A stretch of 64,000 bases of DNA from Micromonospora sediminicola (GCF_900089585.1 NZ_FLRH01000003.1:2804501-2868500), one strand, 5' to 3'. Positions 44,564 through 53,748 are shown, counted from the stretch's first letter. Notes: generated by a model not told the origin, from the sequence alone. Program-made: numbers and translations.

Positions 44564-44582
44564 TTCGGTGAAGCAAATATGA
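44564..44582 (-). promoter_or_regulatory. Putative ROK operator, left copy
   Basis: Reads TCATATTTGCTTCACCGAA on the minus strand, 16 nt upstream of the ROK start codon. It matches the right copy at 18 of 19 bases. AT-rich sequence stands out from the GC-rich context and the two copies have opposite orientation, each reading toward its own gene. Confidence 0.8.
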
Positions 44583-44681
44583 CGGTGCGGGCCGGTGCCG
44601 TCAAGAGCGGAACGTCCCCGCCGTTACGCACACGTTGCCGACGGATGACGACCGACCTCTTGACGGTGCGCGGCCCCTGCC

Positions 44682-44700
44682 TCATATTTGCTTCACTGAA
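44682..44700 (+). promoter_or_regulatory. Putative ROK operator, right copy
   Basis: TCATATTTGCTTCACTGAA, 50 nt upstream of the solute-binding protein ATG. Mirror image of the left copy, 99 bases of GC-rich DNA between them, so loop formation is conceivable. TTGCTT/AAGCAA-type half sites are compatible with ROK operators. Confidence 0.8.
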
Positions 44701-44750
44701 CGAAGGAAAATCCCCCATTCCACGTTTGCATCCGCCTGAAAGAGGCCACC

Positions 44751-46076
44751 ATGCCCTCGTTCACCTCGTCCGGGTTCTCCCGGCGATCCTTCCTCCGCAC
44801 CGCCGCCGGCGGCGCCCTCGGTATCGCCACCGGCGGCGCGCTGGCCGCCTGCGGTGGCGGCTCTGAGGCCGGCTCCGACGGAGCGGTCGGGCTGCGCGCC
44901 GCCTGGTTCGGCGGCGACGACCGGCACAAGCGGACCGTCAAGGCCTTCGAGATCATCCAAGGCAAGGTCCCGAACACCACGATCAAGACCGAGTACGGCG
45001 GCTTCGACGGCTACTTCGACAAGCTGTCGACGCAGATCTCCGGCGGCGGCGCCCCGGACATCGTGCAGATGAACTTCGACCCGCAGCTGTCGGACTTCGC
45101 CCTGCGCAACGCGCTCACCGACCTCAGCAAGCACGTCGGCAGGGGACTCGACCTGTCGGCCCTGCCGCAGGTCGACCAGGCCAACGGCAAGGTCGCCGAC
45201 AAGGTCTACGGCGTCAGCCTCGGCACCCTGGTGCCCGCCGTCATGGTCGACACCACCGCGCTCGCGTCGCTGAAGCTGACCGCACCGACCAGCTGGAACT
45301 GGGACAGCTACGCCGACTTCGCGCTCACGGTCAGCCAGGCCGGCGGCGGCAAGGTCGCCGGCACCGAGGACGCCAGCGCCTACGACCACGTGCTGCTGGT
45401 CTGGCTGTTCCACCGCGGCCGGCCGGGCATCTTCGCACCGGACGGCTCGGTCGCCGCCACCGAGGCCGACGTCACCGAGTGGTTCCAGTACTGGGAGAAG
45501 CTGCGCCGCAGCGGCGCCTGCGTCGACATCAAGGTCCAGGCCGCGCACAACAACGGCGACCACCCCACGAACCCCCTGGTCATCGGCAAGGCGGCCCTGG
45601 CGCTGCAGTTCTCCACCACGCTCGGCGTGTGGTCCGGGATCACCAAGCACACGCTCGCCTTCGCCCCCATGCCCGACGCCGTCTCCGGCAGCAACCCCGG
45701 CAACTACGCCCGCCCGTCGGCGCTGTGGTCGGTGCCCCGCGGCACGAAGAACGTCGACCGCACGGTCGACGTCATCAATACGTTCATCAACGACACCGAG
45801 GTCGCCAAGGCGCTCGGCTTCACCCGCGCGATGCCCAACGCCAACGCGCTCAAAGCGATCGGCACCGAGCTCGCCCCCGCCGAGAAGGCCCTCATCGCCC
45901 ACACCAACGCCATCCTCGCCAAGCCGCTCGCGCCGGCGCCGCGCGTACCCAAGGGCGGCAGCGAGACCGGCAAGATCCTCAAGCGCAACGCCGAGGAGGT
46001 CGCGTTCGGCCGCACCACCGCCCCGGAGGCGGCGAAGAAGTTCGTGGCCGAGATCAAGGCCGCCGTCGGAAAGTGA
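44751..46076 (+). CDS. ABC sugar-binding lipoprotein
   Basis: 441 residues, family 1 extracellular solute-binding protein. A Tat-lipoprotein leader is present (RRSFLRTAAGGALGI, lipobox ALAAC with Cys34). The mature part shows STQISGGGAPDIVQMNFDPQ and a Trp-rich hinge region (PTSWNWDSYADF). It should deliver an oligosaccharide released by the secreted enzymes to the two permeases. ATG at 44751 follows the ROK operator by 50 bases. First gene of the plus-strand operon. Confidence 0.9.
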   Translation: MPSFTSSGFSRRSFLRTAAGGALGIATGGALAACGGGSEAGSDGAVGLRAAWFGGDDRHKRTVKAFEIIQGKVPNTTIKTEYGGFDGYFDKLSTQISGGGAPDIVQMNFDPQLSDFALRNALTDLSKHVGRGLDLSALPQVDQANGKVADKVYGVSLGTLVPAVMVDTTALASLKLTAPTSWNWDSYADFALTVSQAGGGKVAGTEDASAYDHVLLVWLFHRGRPGIFAPDGSVAATEADVTEWFQYWEKLRRSGACVDIKVQAAHNNGDHPTNPLVIGKAALALQFSTTLGVWSGITKHTLAFAPMPDAVSGSNPGNYARPSALWSVPRGTKNVDRTVDVINTFINDTEVAKALGFTRAMPNANALKAIGTELAPAEKALIAHTNAILAKPLAPAPRVPKGGSETGKILKRNAEEVAFGRTTAPEAAKKFVAEIKAAVGK

Positions 46077-46134
46077 CCTGCCCGCAACGACACGGCGGCC
46101 GGCCGCGCGGCCGGCCGCCGGAGGGATCGGATCG

Positions 46135-48537
46135 ATGACACCCCAGCCCCACCGGAAAGACTTCGACGAGCACACCTTCGACCTGGTCGTCGTCGGCGGC
46201 GGCCTCGCCGGCCTCTGCGCGGCGCTCGCCGCCGCCCGCGGCGGCACCCGCACCGCCATCGTGCAGGACCGCCCGATGTTCGGCGGCAACTCCTCCAGCG
46301 AAGTCCGCGTCGTGCCGCACGGGGCCTCCCACGGGGCCGCCTGGGGCGCCGAGACCGGCATCGTGCACGAACTGATCCTCGCCGACCGGGCCACCAACCA
46401 CGAGTCCTTCTTCGACCACGGCCTCATCAACAGCCTGTACGACCTCACCCTCTTCGAGGCCGCGCGCAGCGAGCCGCTGCTCACCACGTTCATGAACACG
46501 TCGGTCCGCGGAGTCCTCGCCGACGACCTGGCCGAGCCGGACGGCCGCTACACCCGCCGCGTCGTCGCCGTGCACGGCAGCCAGCTCGGCAGCGAGAAGG
46601 AACTGCTGCTGCGGGCCCGGCAGTTCGTCGACGCCAGCGGCGACGGCACCGTCGGCAGCCTCGCCGGCGCCGAGCACCGCTACGGCCGCGAGTCCCGCGC
46701 CACCTTCGGCGAGCCGCTCGCCCCGGCCGAGGCCGACGAAACCACCCTCGGCTCCACCATCACCATGCGGGCCAAGAAGATCGACCGTCCGGCCCCCTAC
46801 ACCCCGCCGGCGTGGATCGCGCGGTACACCTCCCCGGACGACTTCGTGATGGACCGCCGGCTCTACCACATCGAGAAGGAGCAGTTCGGCGGCTACTGGT
46901 GGTTGGAGGTCAACAACCCGTTCCACCAGATCGACGACTACGAGGCGATCCGCGACGAGCTGCACCGCCACGTCCTCGGCGTCTGGAACTACCTCAAGAA
47001 CCACAGCCCCGAGAAGGAGCGGTTCACCAACTACGTCCTGGAGTGGATCGGCCAGATCCCCGGCAAGCGGGAGTCCCGCCGCTTCGTCGGCGACGTCACC
47101 GTCACCGAGCAGGACTGCCACGCGGACCGACGCTGGCCCGACGGCGTCGCCTACGCCAGCTGGTGGATCGACCTGCACATCAAGGGCGGCATCAACAACC
47201 GCGAGGCCCCCGGCGAACGGGAGAACATCGACAAGCGCTACAGCGACTACATCCGGGTGGTGCCGTTCTCCCTGCCGCTGCGCGCGTTCTACAGCCGCAA
47301 CGTCGAGAACCTGTGGCTCGCCGGGCGGATCTACTCGGTGTCGCACATCGCCCTCGGCCCGGTCCGGGTGCAGCAGACCCTCGCCGCCGCCGGGCAGGCC
47401 GTCGGGCTCGCCGCCGCGCACGCCCTGCGCCACGGGGTGACGCCCCGGGCCCTGGCCGACCCGGACGGCCCGTACATCCAGCCGCTGCGGCAGGACCTGC
47501 TGCGCCACGACGCCCGCCTGCTGGGCGTCCGCAACACCGACCCGACCGACCTGGCCCGCACCGCGAACGTCACGGCGAGCAGCAGCGTCCCACTTGCGCT
47601 GCCCGACCCCATCGGCCTGCCCGACACCAAGCACCGCTGGCAGCCGCTGGACACCGACCGCGCCCAGGTCGTGCCCTTGACCACCGGGCGCGTCGACGAG
47701 GTCGCCGTCTACCTGCGGCACACCGGCGACACGGCGACCGAGGTCACCGTCGAGCTGGAGGAACTGCAGCGCATCTGGGACCGCGAGCACGGCAAGCCCG
47801 TCGCGTCGGCCATGCTGCGGGTGCCTCCCGGCCACGAGGGCTGGCTGGCCGTGCCGCTCGACGCCGCGGTCACCCCGGACCGGCCGCACCGGGTGATCCT
47901 GCGCGCCGGCGGTCCCGCGACGGCCGACGTCGCCTGGGCGACGGCCACGCCGATGCCCGTCGGCACGGTCGCCCAGTACCTGTGCGTCTCACCCGGCGGG
48001 CCGGAGGACAAGAACGCGCACCTGGACTGCCTGTCGCCCGCCGAGGTCGACCTGCCCGCGTACGAGCTGTGGCGACAGTTCCGCAAGGGCGCGCACGGCC
48101 TGCGCCTCACCCCGGAACAGCGGCCCTACGAGGCCCGGTACGCGGTCAACGGCGCCGCCTGGCCCGAGGACCTGCCCAACCTGTGGGCGTCGGCACCGAT
48201 CGGCCAGGATCCCGAGTGGCTGCGCCTGGACTGGCCGGAGCCCGTGACGTTTCGGCACGTGCGGCTGAGCTTCGACACCGACCTGGACGCGGGCTGCGAC
48301 AAGCGACCCGGCTTCTACCGCGCACCGCAGTGCGCCCGCGACTGGCGACTCGCCGCGCTCGTCGACGGCGAGTGGACCGAACTGCACCGGGAGACCGGCA
48401 ACATCCAGCGGCACCGGGTGGTGCGACTGCACGCGCCGGTGACCACCACCGCCGTACGGGTCGAGATCCACGCCGTGCACGACGACACCGCCACCTTCGG
48501 CGCCCGCATCTTCGAGGTTCGCGTCCATGCAGACTGA
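46135..48537 (+). CDS. FAD-dependent oxidoreductase with C-terminal lectin-like domain
   Basis: 800 residues. The FAD Rossmann motif VVVGGGLAGLCAALAAARGG (about 18-37) and MFGGNSSSEVRVV belong to the FAD_oxidored (PF12831) group. The catalytic part runs to about residue 440 (ending RIYSVSHIALGPVRVQQTLA). Residues about 460-640 form a linker, and 640-800 look like an F5/8-type carbohydrate-binding beta-sandwich (WLRLDWPEPVTFRHVRLSFD). No signal peptide, so cytosolic. It probably oxidises a sugar or a substituent on it. Such proteins recur in glycan loci of Bacteroidetes and actinomycetes; the reaction is unknown. It is 58 bases after the binding protein and overlaps GH125 by 11 bases. Confidence 0.85.
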   Translation: MTPQPHRKDFDEHTFDLVVVGGGLAGLCAALAAARGGTRTAIVQDRPMFGGNSSSEVRVVPHGASHGAAWGAETGIVHELILADRATNHESFFDHGLINSLYDLTLFEAARSEPLLTTFMNTSVRGVLADDLAEPDGRYTRRVVAVHGSQLGSEKELLLRARQFVDASGDGTVGSLAGAEHRYGRESRATFGEPLAPAEADETTLGSTITMRAKKIDRPAPYTPPAWIARYTSPDDFVMDRRLYHIEKEQFGGYWWLEVNNPFHQIDDYEAIRDELHRHVLGVWNYLKNHSPEKERFTNYVLEWIGQIPGKRESRRFVGDVTVTEQDCHADRRWPDGVAYASWWIDLHIKGGINNREAPGERENIDKRYSDYIRVVPFSLPLRAFYSRNVENLWLAGRIYSVSHIALGPVRVQQTLAAAGQAVGLAAAHALRHGVTPRALADPDGPYIQPLRQDLLRHDARLLGVRNTDPTDLARTANVTASSSVPLALPDPIGLPDTKHRWQPLDTDRAQVVPLTTGRVDEVAVYLRHTGDTATEVTVELEELQRIWDREHGKPVASAMLRVPPGHEGWLAVPLDAAVTPDRPHRVILRAGGPATADVAWATATPMPVGTVAQYLCVSPGGPEDKNAHLDCLSPAEVDLPAYELWRQFRKGAHGLRLTPEQRPYEARYAVNGAAWPEDLPNLWASAPIGQDPEWLRLDWPEPVTFRHVRLSFDTDLDAGCDKRPGFYRAPQCARDWRLAALVDGEWTELHRETGNIQRHRVVRLHAPVTTTAVRVEIHAVHDDTATFGARIFEVRVHAD

Positions 48538-49876
48538 CACCGACCCGACCGCGCCGCCCGCCGGCCCCCAGGTGCCGCGGCGGATGCTCGACGCCCTGGA
48601 CGAGGTGGCCGGCGCGGTCGCCAACCGGCTGTCCCCGACCCTGCCCCGGGCGGCGCGGCTCTTCCGGGCCGCGTTCCGCAACACGCTGGAGACCACGGTC
48701 CGGCCGCAGGACGACGGCACCGTTTACGTGATCACCGGCGACATCCCCGCCATGTGGCTCCGGGACTCCGCGGCGCAGGTCCGGCCGTACCTGCTGCTCG
48801 CCGGGCAGAACGACGACTTCGCGGACCTTCTCGTCGGCGTCGTCCGCAGGCAATGGCGCTACATCCGACATGATCCGTACGCCAACGCGTTCAACGAGAC
48901 CGCCAACGGCGCGACGTGGGACCCGTCCGACCTGACCGCCATGACCCCGCTGGTCTGGGAGCGCAAGTACGAGATCGACTCGCTGTGTTACCCGGTGCTG
49001 CTCGCCGCCGACGTGCACGCGGTCACCGGCCGAACGGACCACCTGGACGCCGACTTCGTCGCGGCGGCCACGAGGATCCTCGAGGTGTGGGACGCCGAGG
49101 TCGACCACGACCGCGACTCGCCATACACCTTCTACCGCGCGGGCGAAGGGCTGGCCCGCGCGGGCCGGGGCACCCCGACCGCACCGACCGGCCTGCTGTG
49201 GTCCGGGTTCCGCCCGAGCGACGACCCGTGCGAGCGGCACTTCCTCGTACCGGCGAACGCCATGGCGGCGGTCGCCGGGCGGCGGCTCGCCGAGCTGCTC
49301 TCCGCCGGAGCCGACGAGCCCGGCCGGCGGGAGCTCGCGGCGCGGGCACGCGGCCACGCCACCCGCATCCGCGCGGCGCTGGCCGACCACGCCGTCGTCG
49401 CGCACCCGGACCACGGGCGGATCTACGCCTACGAGGTGGACGGGCTCGGCGGCGCGGTGCTCATGGACGACGCGAACGTGCCCAGCCTCCTGTCCCTGCC
49501 CTACCTCGGCTGGTGCGCGCCGGACGACCCGCTGTACACGGCCACCAGGGCGTTCGTGCTCAGCCCCGGCAACCCGTACTACTACGCCGGGCGGCACGCC
49601 GCCGGGATCGGCAGCCCCCACCAGGGCGACGCGTCCCGGGTGTGGCCGATCGCGCTCGCCATGCAGGGCCTCACCGCGACCGACCCGGCCGAACGGGAGG
49701 CGCTGCTGGCCACCCTGGCCGCCTGCGACGCGGACACCGGCCTGATGCACGAGGAGTTCCACGTCGACGATCCCGCCGACTACACCCGGCCCTGGTTCGC
49801 CTGGGCCAACTCGCTCTTCGCCGAGCTGTGCCTGCTGCACGCGGGCCTGCCGGTGCCCGGAGGTGACCGGCCGTGA
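48527..49876 (+). CDS. GH125 exo-alpha-1,6-mannosidase
   Basis: 449 residues of the (alpha/alpha)6-barrel family GH125. Diagnostic blocks are VYVITGDIPAMWLRDSAAQV (about 65-85), NETANGATWDPSDLTAMTPL and VWERKYEIDSLCYPVLL. The known members remove alpha-1,6-linked mannose by inversion. No signal peptide, so it acts on imported manno-oligosaccharide. ATG at 48527 overlaps the upstream stop by 11 bases, giving tight coupling. It is the best clue that the locus degrades an alpha-mannan, for example yeast or fungal mannoprotein. Confidence 0.93.
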   Translation: MQTDTDPTAPPAGPQVPRRMLDALDEVAGAVANRLSPTLPRAARLFRAAFRNTLETTVRPQDDGTVYVITGDIPAMWLRDSAAQVRPYLLLAGQNDDFADLLVGVVRRQWRYIRHDPYANAFNETANGATWDPSDLTAMTPLVWERKYEIDSLCYPVLLAADVHAVTGRTDHLDADFVAAATRILEVWDAEVDHDRDSPYTFYRAGEGLARAGRGTPTAPTGLLWSGFRPSDDPCERHFLVPANAMAAVAGRRLAELLSAGADEPGRRELAARARGHATRIRAALADHAVVAHPDHGRIYAYEVDGLGGAVLMDDANVPSLLSLPYLGWCAPDDPLYTATRAFVLSPGNPYYYAGRHAAGIGSPHQGDASRVWPIALAMQGLTATDPAEREALLATLAACDADTGLMHEEFHVDDPADYTRPWFAWANSLFAELCLLHAGLPVPGGDRP

Positions 49877-51615
49877 CCCGTACGCCGCTGTGGCTGTTCC
49901 TGAGCGCCGCCGACGATCCGGCCGCGCCGTACGTCGGTGCCACGCTGGGCCGCCTCGCTCGGGAGTCCGGGGCGCTGTTCGAGGCCTACCTCGAGAGCCG
50001 ACGGGAGGGTTCGCTGTTCGCCCGGACCGGGTCGACGGTGCTCGGCGGCGGCCACCACACCCAGTTCAACCAGCTGTGTGCGCAGCACGACGTCACCGTG
50101 TTCACCCTCGGCCACTCGGCGGTGTTCGACTCGTCGGTGCGGGCGTTCGGCCTGACCGTGGGCGCCCGGGCGCACGACCCCGGCGAGCTGTACGCGCAGG
50201 CGTACGCCCACCTGCGCCGGAGCGAACCGGCGACGGTGTTCGTCGGGCCCGTCGGCGACCTGGCGCCGTACCTGGTGCCGGAGGTCGCCGGCCGGGACGT
50301 CCTCGGCTTCCCGGTGGGCGCGGACCTGCCCGCCGGCCGGTCGGTGCTCGCCGCCTACGCCGACGTGCCCGGCGCGGCCGTCGTCGACACCTGGCACGAC
50401 GGCGACGATCTGGGCAGCGTGACCCTCCGGATCGCCGACCGGCACCGGGCAACCGCCCAGGGCGTCTGCTTCGGGGACCCGGTCGCGGTCCTCGCGCAGC
50501 TTCCCCGGCTCGTCCGCGAGCGACGGGTCGCGGTCTTCGCCCCGGCGCGTCCGCTGCCTCCGGCGGAGGTCCGCTTCTCGCCGTACACCGAGGAGACCTC
50601 CGCGATCGCCGAGCAGACCGCCACGCTCGCGCTCGACGTCGGCGACCCCGTCCTGATCGGGCGACAGACCGGCGACGGCGACCTCTTCGCCTGGTCGCGA
50701 CACGGGGTGTGCATGCAGATCACCGAGCCGAACCGGCCGGCCTTCCCGGTGCTCGCGGACACTCCGCAGCCGTGGTCGCCAGCCCCGGCCTGCGACGAGG
50801 GCGAGTACACCGACGACGAGCTGCGCGACCTCGCCGCGCAGGGGGCGGTGCTGACCGCCATGATGTGGCACTCCGGCGAGATCGCGCACAACGAGTCGAT
50901 GCTCAACCTGCTCGACCTGGCCGGCGCCACCGGCCTCAAGATGGGCGTCGGTGTGCACGCCGCGCGGTACCGCACCGCCCCGCAGACCTGGGAGCTGCTC
51001 GCCGCGGGCGTCGACCGGGGCGGGGTGCGCGGGCTCGTGGAGCCCGTCCTGCACTCGGGTGGCCGCGGCGTGCTGGCCGAGTTCGACTGCCCGCCCGAGG
51101 CCCTCGCCGAGCACTGCGCCGCCGCCCTCGACGAGATCCGGTCGATCGCCGGCCCGGGGCAGACCCCGTCGGGCTACTACGCCTTCTGCGACACCGACCT
51201 CGACACGTTCGCCCCGGCATCCGACGCCGTCTACGCGGCCATCGAGTCGGCGGGCCTGTCGTACGTCGTCTCGTCCGCGCGCCCCGGACGCAACCGGGTC
51301 GTCCGGCGCACCGACGGCTGCGTGGTCGTCAACCAGAGCGCCCGGTCGGTGGCGCACGCCTCCCCGTTCGTGCGGATCACCACGGCGGAGGAGTTGCGCG
51401 AGGACGTGGCGCCGATGCGGCCCGGGTGGGTGCTGGCCACGCTCGACGCCCCCGTGATCGCCTTCGCCCCCTACATCTGGCGGCACGGCGGCCGGTTCAT
51501 GCGCGTCGTCGACTGGTTCACCTCGACCGGGGAGGCGGGGGAGCGGCGCAACGTCCTGCCGTCGACTGTCGCCCGGTACGCCCGCATCCTCGCCGACGGG
51601 GGGTTCCTGCCGTGA
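49873..51615 (+). CDS. Uncharacterised 580-aa protein in glycan locus
   Basis: Not recognised. GTG at 49873 overlaps the GH125 stop by 4 bases and its own TGA overlaps the next GTG by 4, so it belongs firmly to the operon. No signal peptide or membrane helix. The first half is rich in alternating strand/helix sequence with GGGHHTQFNQLCAQHDVTVF (about 58-77), a possible metal site. The second half contains LTAMMWHSGEIAHNESMLNL and LDEIRSIAGPGQTPSGYYAF. The mix of His/Asp motifs suggests a hydrolase or deacetylase-like fold, but I cannot name it. Possible novel carbohydrate-active enzyme. Confidence 0.85.
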   Translation: MTRTPLWLFLSAADDPAAPYVGATLGRLARESGALFEAYLESRREGSLFARTGSTVLGGGHHTQFNQLCAQHDVTVFTLGHSAVFDSSVRAFGLTVGARAHDPGELYAQAYAHLRRSEPATVFVGPVGDLAPYLVPEVAGRDVLGFPVGADLPAGRSVLAAYADVPGAAVVDTWHDGDDLGSVTLRIADRHRATAQGVCFGDPVAVLAQLPRLVRERRVAVFAPARPLPPAEVRFSPYTEETSAIAEQTATLALDVGDPVLIGRQTGDGDLFAWSRHGVCMQITEPNRPAFPVLADTPQPWSPAPACDEGEYTDDELRDLAAQGAVLTAMMWHSGEIAHNESMLNLLDLAGATGLKMGVGVHAARYRTAPQTWELLAAGVDRGGVRGLVEPVLHSGGRGVLAEFDCPPEALAEHCAAALDEIRSIAGPGQTPSGYYAFCDTDLDTFAPASDAVYAAIESAGLSYVVSSARPGRNRVVRRTDGCVVVNQSARSVAHASPFVRITTAEELREDVAPMRPGWVLATLDAPVIAFAPYIWRHGGRFMRVVDWFTSTGEAGERRNVLPSTVARYARILADGGFLP

Positions 51616-52583
51616 CGCTCCTGACGAGGCGGGCCGCCCGCCCGAGGCCCGACTCCACCCGGCCGCGGCTGGCCGGGCGGAGCGGATCCCGGCGGCGCCA
51701 CCGCCACAACCGGGCGGCGTACCTGCTGCTCGCCCCCTGGCTCGTCGGCCTGCTGGGCCTCACCGCCGGCCCGATGGTGGCCTCGCTCTACCTGTCGCTG
51801 ACCGAGTACGACGTGCTCAACCCGCCGGTGTTCATCGGCGCGGACAACTACGTCGAGATGTTCGCCGACGATCCGCGCTACCTGTCGTCGCTGTGGACGA
51901 CGACGATCTACGTCGCCGTGTCGGTGCCGGTCAAGCTGGCCTTCGCGCTCGGCGTGGCACTGGCCCTCAACCGAGGGCTGCGCGGGCTCAGCTTCTACCG
52001 GGCGGTCTACTACGTCCCGTCGCTGCTCGGCGGGTCCGTCGCGATCGCCGTCATGTGGCGCCAGATCTTCGGCGGGGACGGCCTGGTCAACTCGCTGCTC
52101 GGCGCCCTCGGGTTCACCGACCTGCCTGCCTGGGTGGCGGACCCGGACTACGCCCTCGGCACGCTGATCGTGCTCGCGGTGTGGCAGTTCGGATCCCCGA
52201 TGGTCATCTTCCTCGCCGGCCTGAAGCAGATCCCCGGCGAGCTGTACGAGGCCGCCGAGGCGGACGGTGCCGGCACCTGGCGGCGGTTTCGCAGCGTCAC
52301 GCTGCCGCTGCTCACCCCGGTCATCTTCTTCAACGTGGTGCTGCAGCTCATCGGCTCCTTCCAGTCGTTCACCCCGGCGTTCGTGGTCTCCGGCGGCACC
52401 GGCGGCCCGCTGGACTCGACGCTGCTCTACACGCTCTACCTCTACGAGCAGGGCTGGGCGAACTTCCGGATGGGCTACGCGTCCGCGATGGCCTGGGTGC
52501 TGCTCGGCATCATCGGCGCGCTCACCGCGGTCGCCTTCATCACGTCCCGCTACTGGGTCCACTACACGGACGGTGACAAGTGA
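51612..52583 (+). CDS. ABC sugar transporter permease (MalF-like)
   Basis: 323 residues with six membrane helices (AYLLLAPWLVGLLGLTAGPM, TTTIYVAVSVPVKLAFALGV, ...). The EAA loop that contacts the ATPase is LYEAAEADGAGTWRRFRSVT followed by LPLLTP. GTG at 51612 overlaps the 580-aa gene by 4 bases. The locus has no ATPase gene, so it should share a multiple-sugar ATPase (MsiK type) encoded elsewhere, as is usual for actinomycete sugar transporters. Confidence 0.92.
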   Translation: MTLLTRRAARPRPDSTRPRLAGRSGSRRRHRHNRAAYLLLAPWLVGLLGLTAGPMVASLYLSLTEYDVLNPPVFIGADNYVEMFADDPRYLSSLWTTTIYVAVSVPVKLAFALGVALALNRGLRGLSFYRAVYYVPSLLGGSVAIAVMWRQIFGGDGLVNSLLGALGFTDLPAWVADPDYALGTLIVLAVWQFGSPMVIFLAGLKQIPGELYEAAEADGAGTWRRFRSVTLPLLTPVIFFNVVLQLIGSFQSFTPAFVVSGGTGGPLDSTLLYTLYLYEQGWANFRMGYASAMAWVLLGIIGALTAVAFITSRYWVHYTDGDK

Positions 52584-53407
52584 AGCCTCGTCTGCTCACC
52601 CACGGCGTGCTGCTGCTCGGGCTGGCCGTCATGCTCTACCCGGTGCTCTGGCTCGTGGCGAGTTCGCTGCGCCGCGGCGAGGACATCTTCACCAGTCGGG
52701 GGCTGTGGCCCGATCCCGCCACGCTCGACAACTACACCACCGGTTGGCGGGGCGCCGGCGAGGTCGGCTTCGGCCGGTACCTGACCAACTCGCTGCTCGT
52801 CTGCGCGGGCGCCGTCGTCGGCAACATGATCGCCTGCTCGATGGCCGCCTACGTGTTCGCCCGGCTGGACTTCGCGTTCAAGAAGGTGCTCTTCGCGATC
52901 ATGCTCGCCACGATCATGCTGCCGCACCACGTGACGCTCGTCCCGCAGTACGGCCTGTTCCGCGCGCTCGGGTGGATCAACACGTTCCTGCCGCTGATCG
53001 TCCCGAAGTTCCTCGCCGTCGACGCGTTCTTCATCTTCCTGATGGTGCAGTTCATCCGCTCGATCCCGCGGGAACTCGACGAGGCCGCCGAGGTCGACGG
53101 CTGCGGCCCGATCCGCATCTACTGGCGGGTCGTCCTGCCGCTGCTGACCCCGGCGCTGGTCACCACGGCCATCTTCACCTTCATCTGGACCTACGACGAC
53201 CTGTTCACGCAGCTCATCTACCTCAACGACCCCGCGCGGGCCACGGTGCCGATCGGGCTGCGCACGTTCCTGGACGCGACCAGTTCCTCGAACTGGGGAG
53301 CCATGTTCGCCATGTCGACGGTGGCGTTGCTGCCGGCGGTCGTGGTCTTCACGTTCTTCCAACGGCGGCTGGTCGAAGGCATCGCGGCCAGCGGCGTGAA
53401 GGGCTGA
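52580..53407 (+). CDS. ABC sugar transporter permease (MalG-like)
   Basis: 275 residues with six membrane helices and the EAA loop LDEAAEVDGCGPIRIYWRVV followed by LPLLTP. GTG at 52580 overlaps the previous stop by 4 bases (GTGA). It is the last gene of the transport operon and is followed by a strong hairpin. Confidence 0.92.
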   Translation: MKPRLLTHGVLLLGLAVMLYPVLWLVASSLRRGEDIFTSRGLWPDPATLDNYTTGWRGAGEVGFGRYLTNSLLVCAGAVVGNMIACSMAAYVFARLDFAFKKVLFAIMLATIMLPHHVTLVPQYGLFRALGWINTFLPLIVPKFLAVDAFFIFLMVQFIRSIPRELDEAAEVDGCGPIRIYWRVVLPLLTPALVTTAIFTFIWTYDDLFTQLIYLNDPARATVPIGLRTFLDATSSSNWGAMFAMSTVALLPAVVVFTFFQRRLVEGIAASGVKG

Positions 53408-53421
53408 CCAACACCGCACCG

Positions 53422-53459
53422 CACCGCGCCGCGCCGGGGTCACCCGGCGCGGCGCGGTG
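53422..53459 (+). terminator. Terminator of glycan transport operon
   Basis: Perfect 17-bp stem CACCGCGCCGCGCCGGG (53422-53438) with its complement at 53443-53459, loop GTCA. Very stable. Confidence 0.9.
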
Positions 53460-53463
53460 GCCG

Positions 53464-53748
53464 TCAGGCGTTGCGGTACGCGTAGTGCTCACCGGCACGG
53501 AACGACGGCGGCTGTTGGTAGGTGTCGACCCCCGGCTTGCCGCGCAGCAGGAACGCGCTCGGGTAGGGCTGCTCCGGGTCGGTGATCCGGGTCGAGGTGG
53601 GGATGTGCCGGATGGTCAGTCCGCAGCGCAGGCGCGGTGAGGTGTCGGCCTCGCTGCGGTGGATGATGTTCGGGTGGTGGACCTCGACGTCGCCGGGCGC
53701 GAGGTCTTTGCGACCGAGCGACAATATGTCGACGTGATGGCGGCAACC
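53464..53748 (-). pseudogene. Phytanoyl-CoA dioxygenase family, C-terminal fragment
   Basis: About 95 residues of a 2-oxoglutarate/Fe(II) oxygenase tail: DLAPGDVEVHHPNIIHRSEA contains the distal metal His and is followed by SPRLRCGLTIRHIPTSTRI, including the 2-oxoglutarate-binding Arg. The N-terminal two thirds with the HxD motif are missing. Toward its 5' end the frame runs into sequence that is not PhyH-like (VDILSLGRK is the last plausible part), and a GNAT gene begins at 53799 on the other strand. Therefore a truncated leftover. Confidence 0.6.

Noticed and set aside
44682..47889. Two long minus-strand ORFs of over 600 residues
   Set aside because: Antisense to the solute-binding protein and FAD oxidoreductase, whose motifs, signal peptide and operon spacing are convincing.
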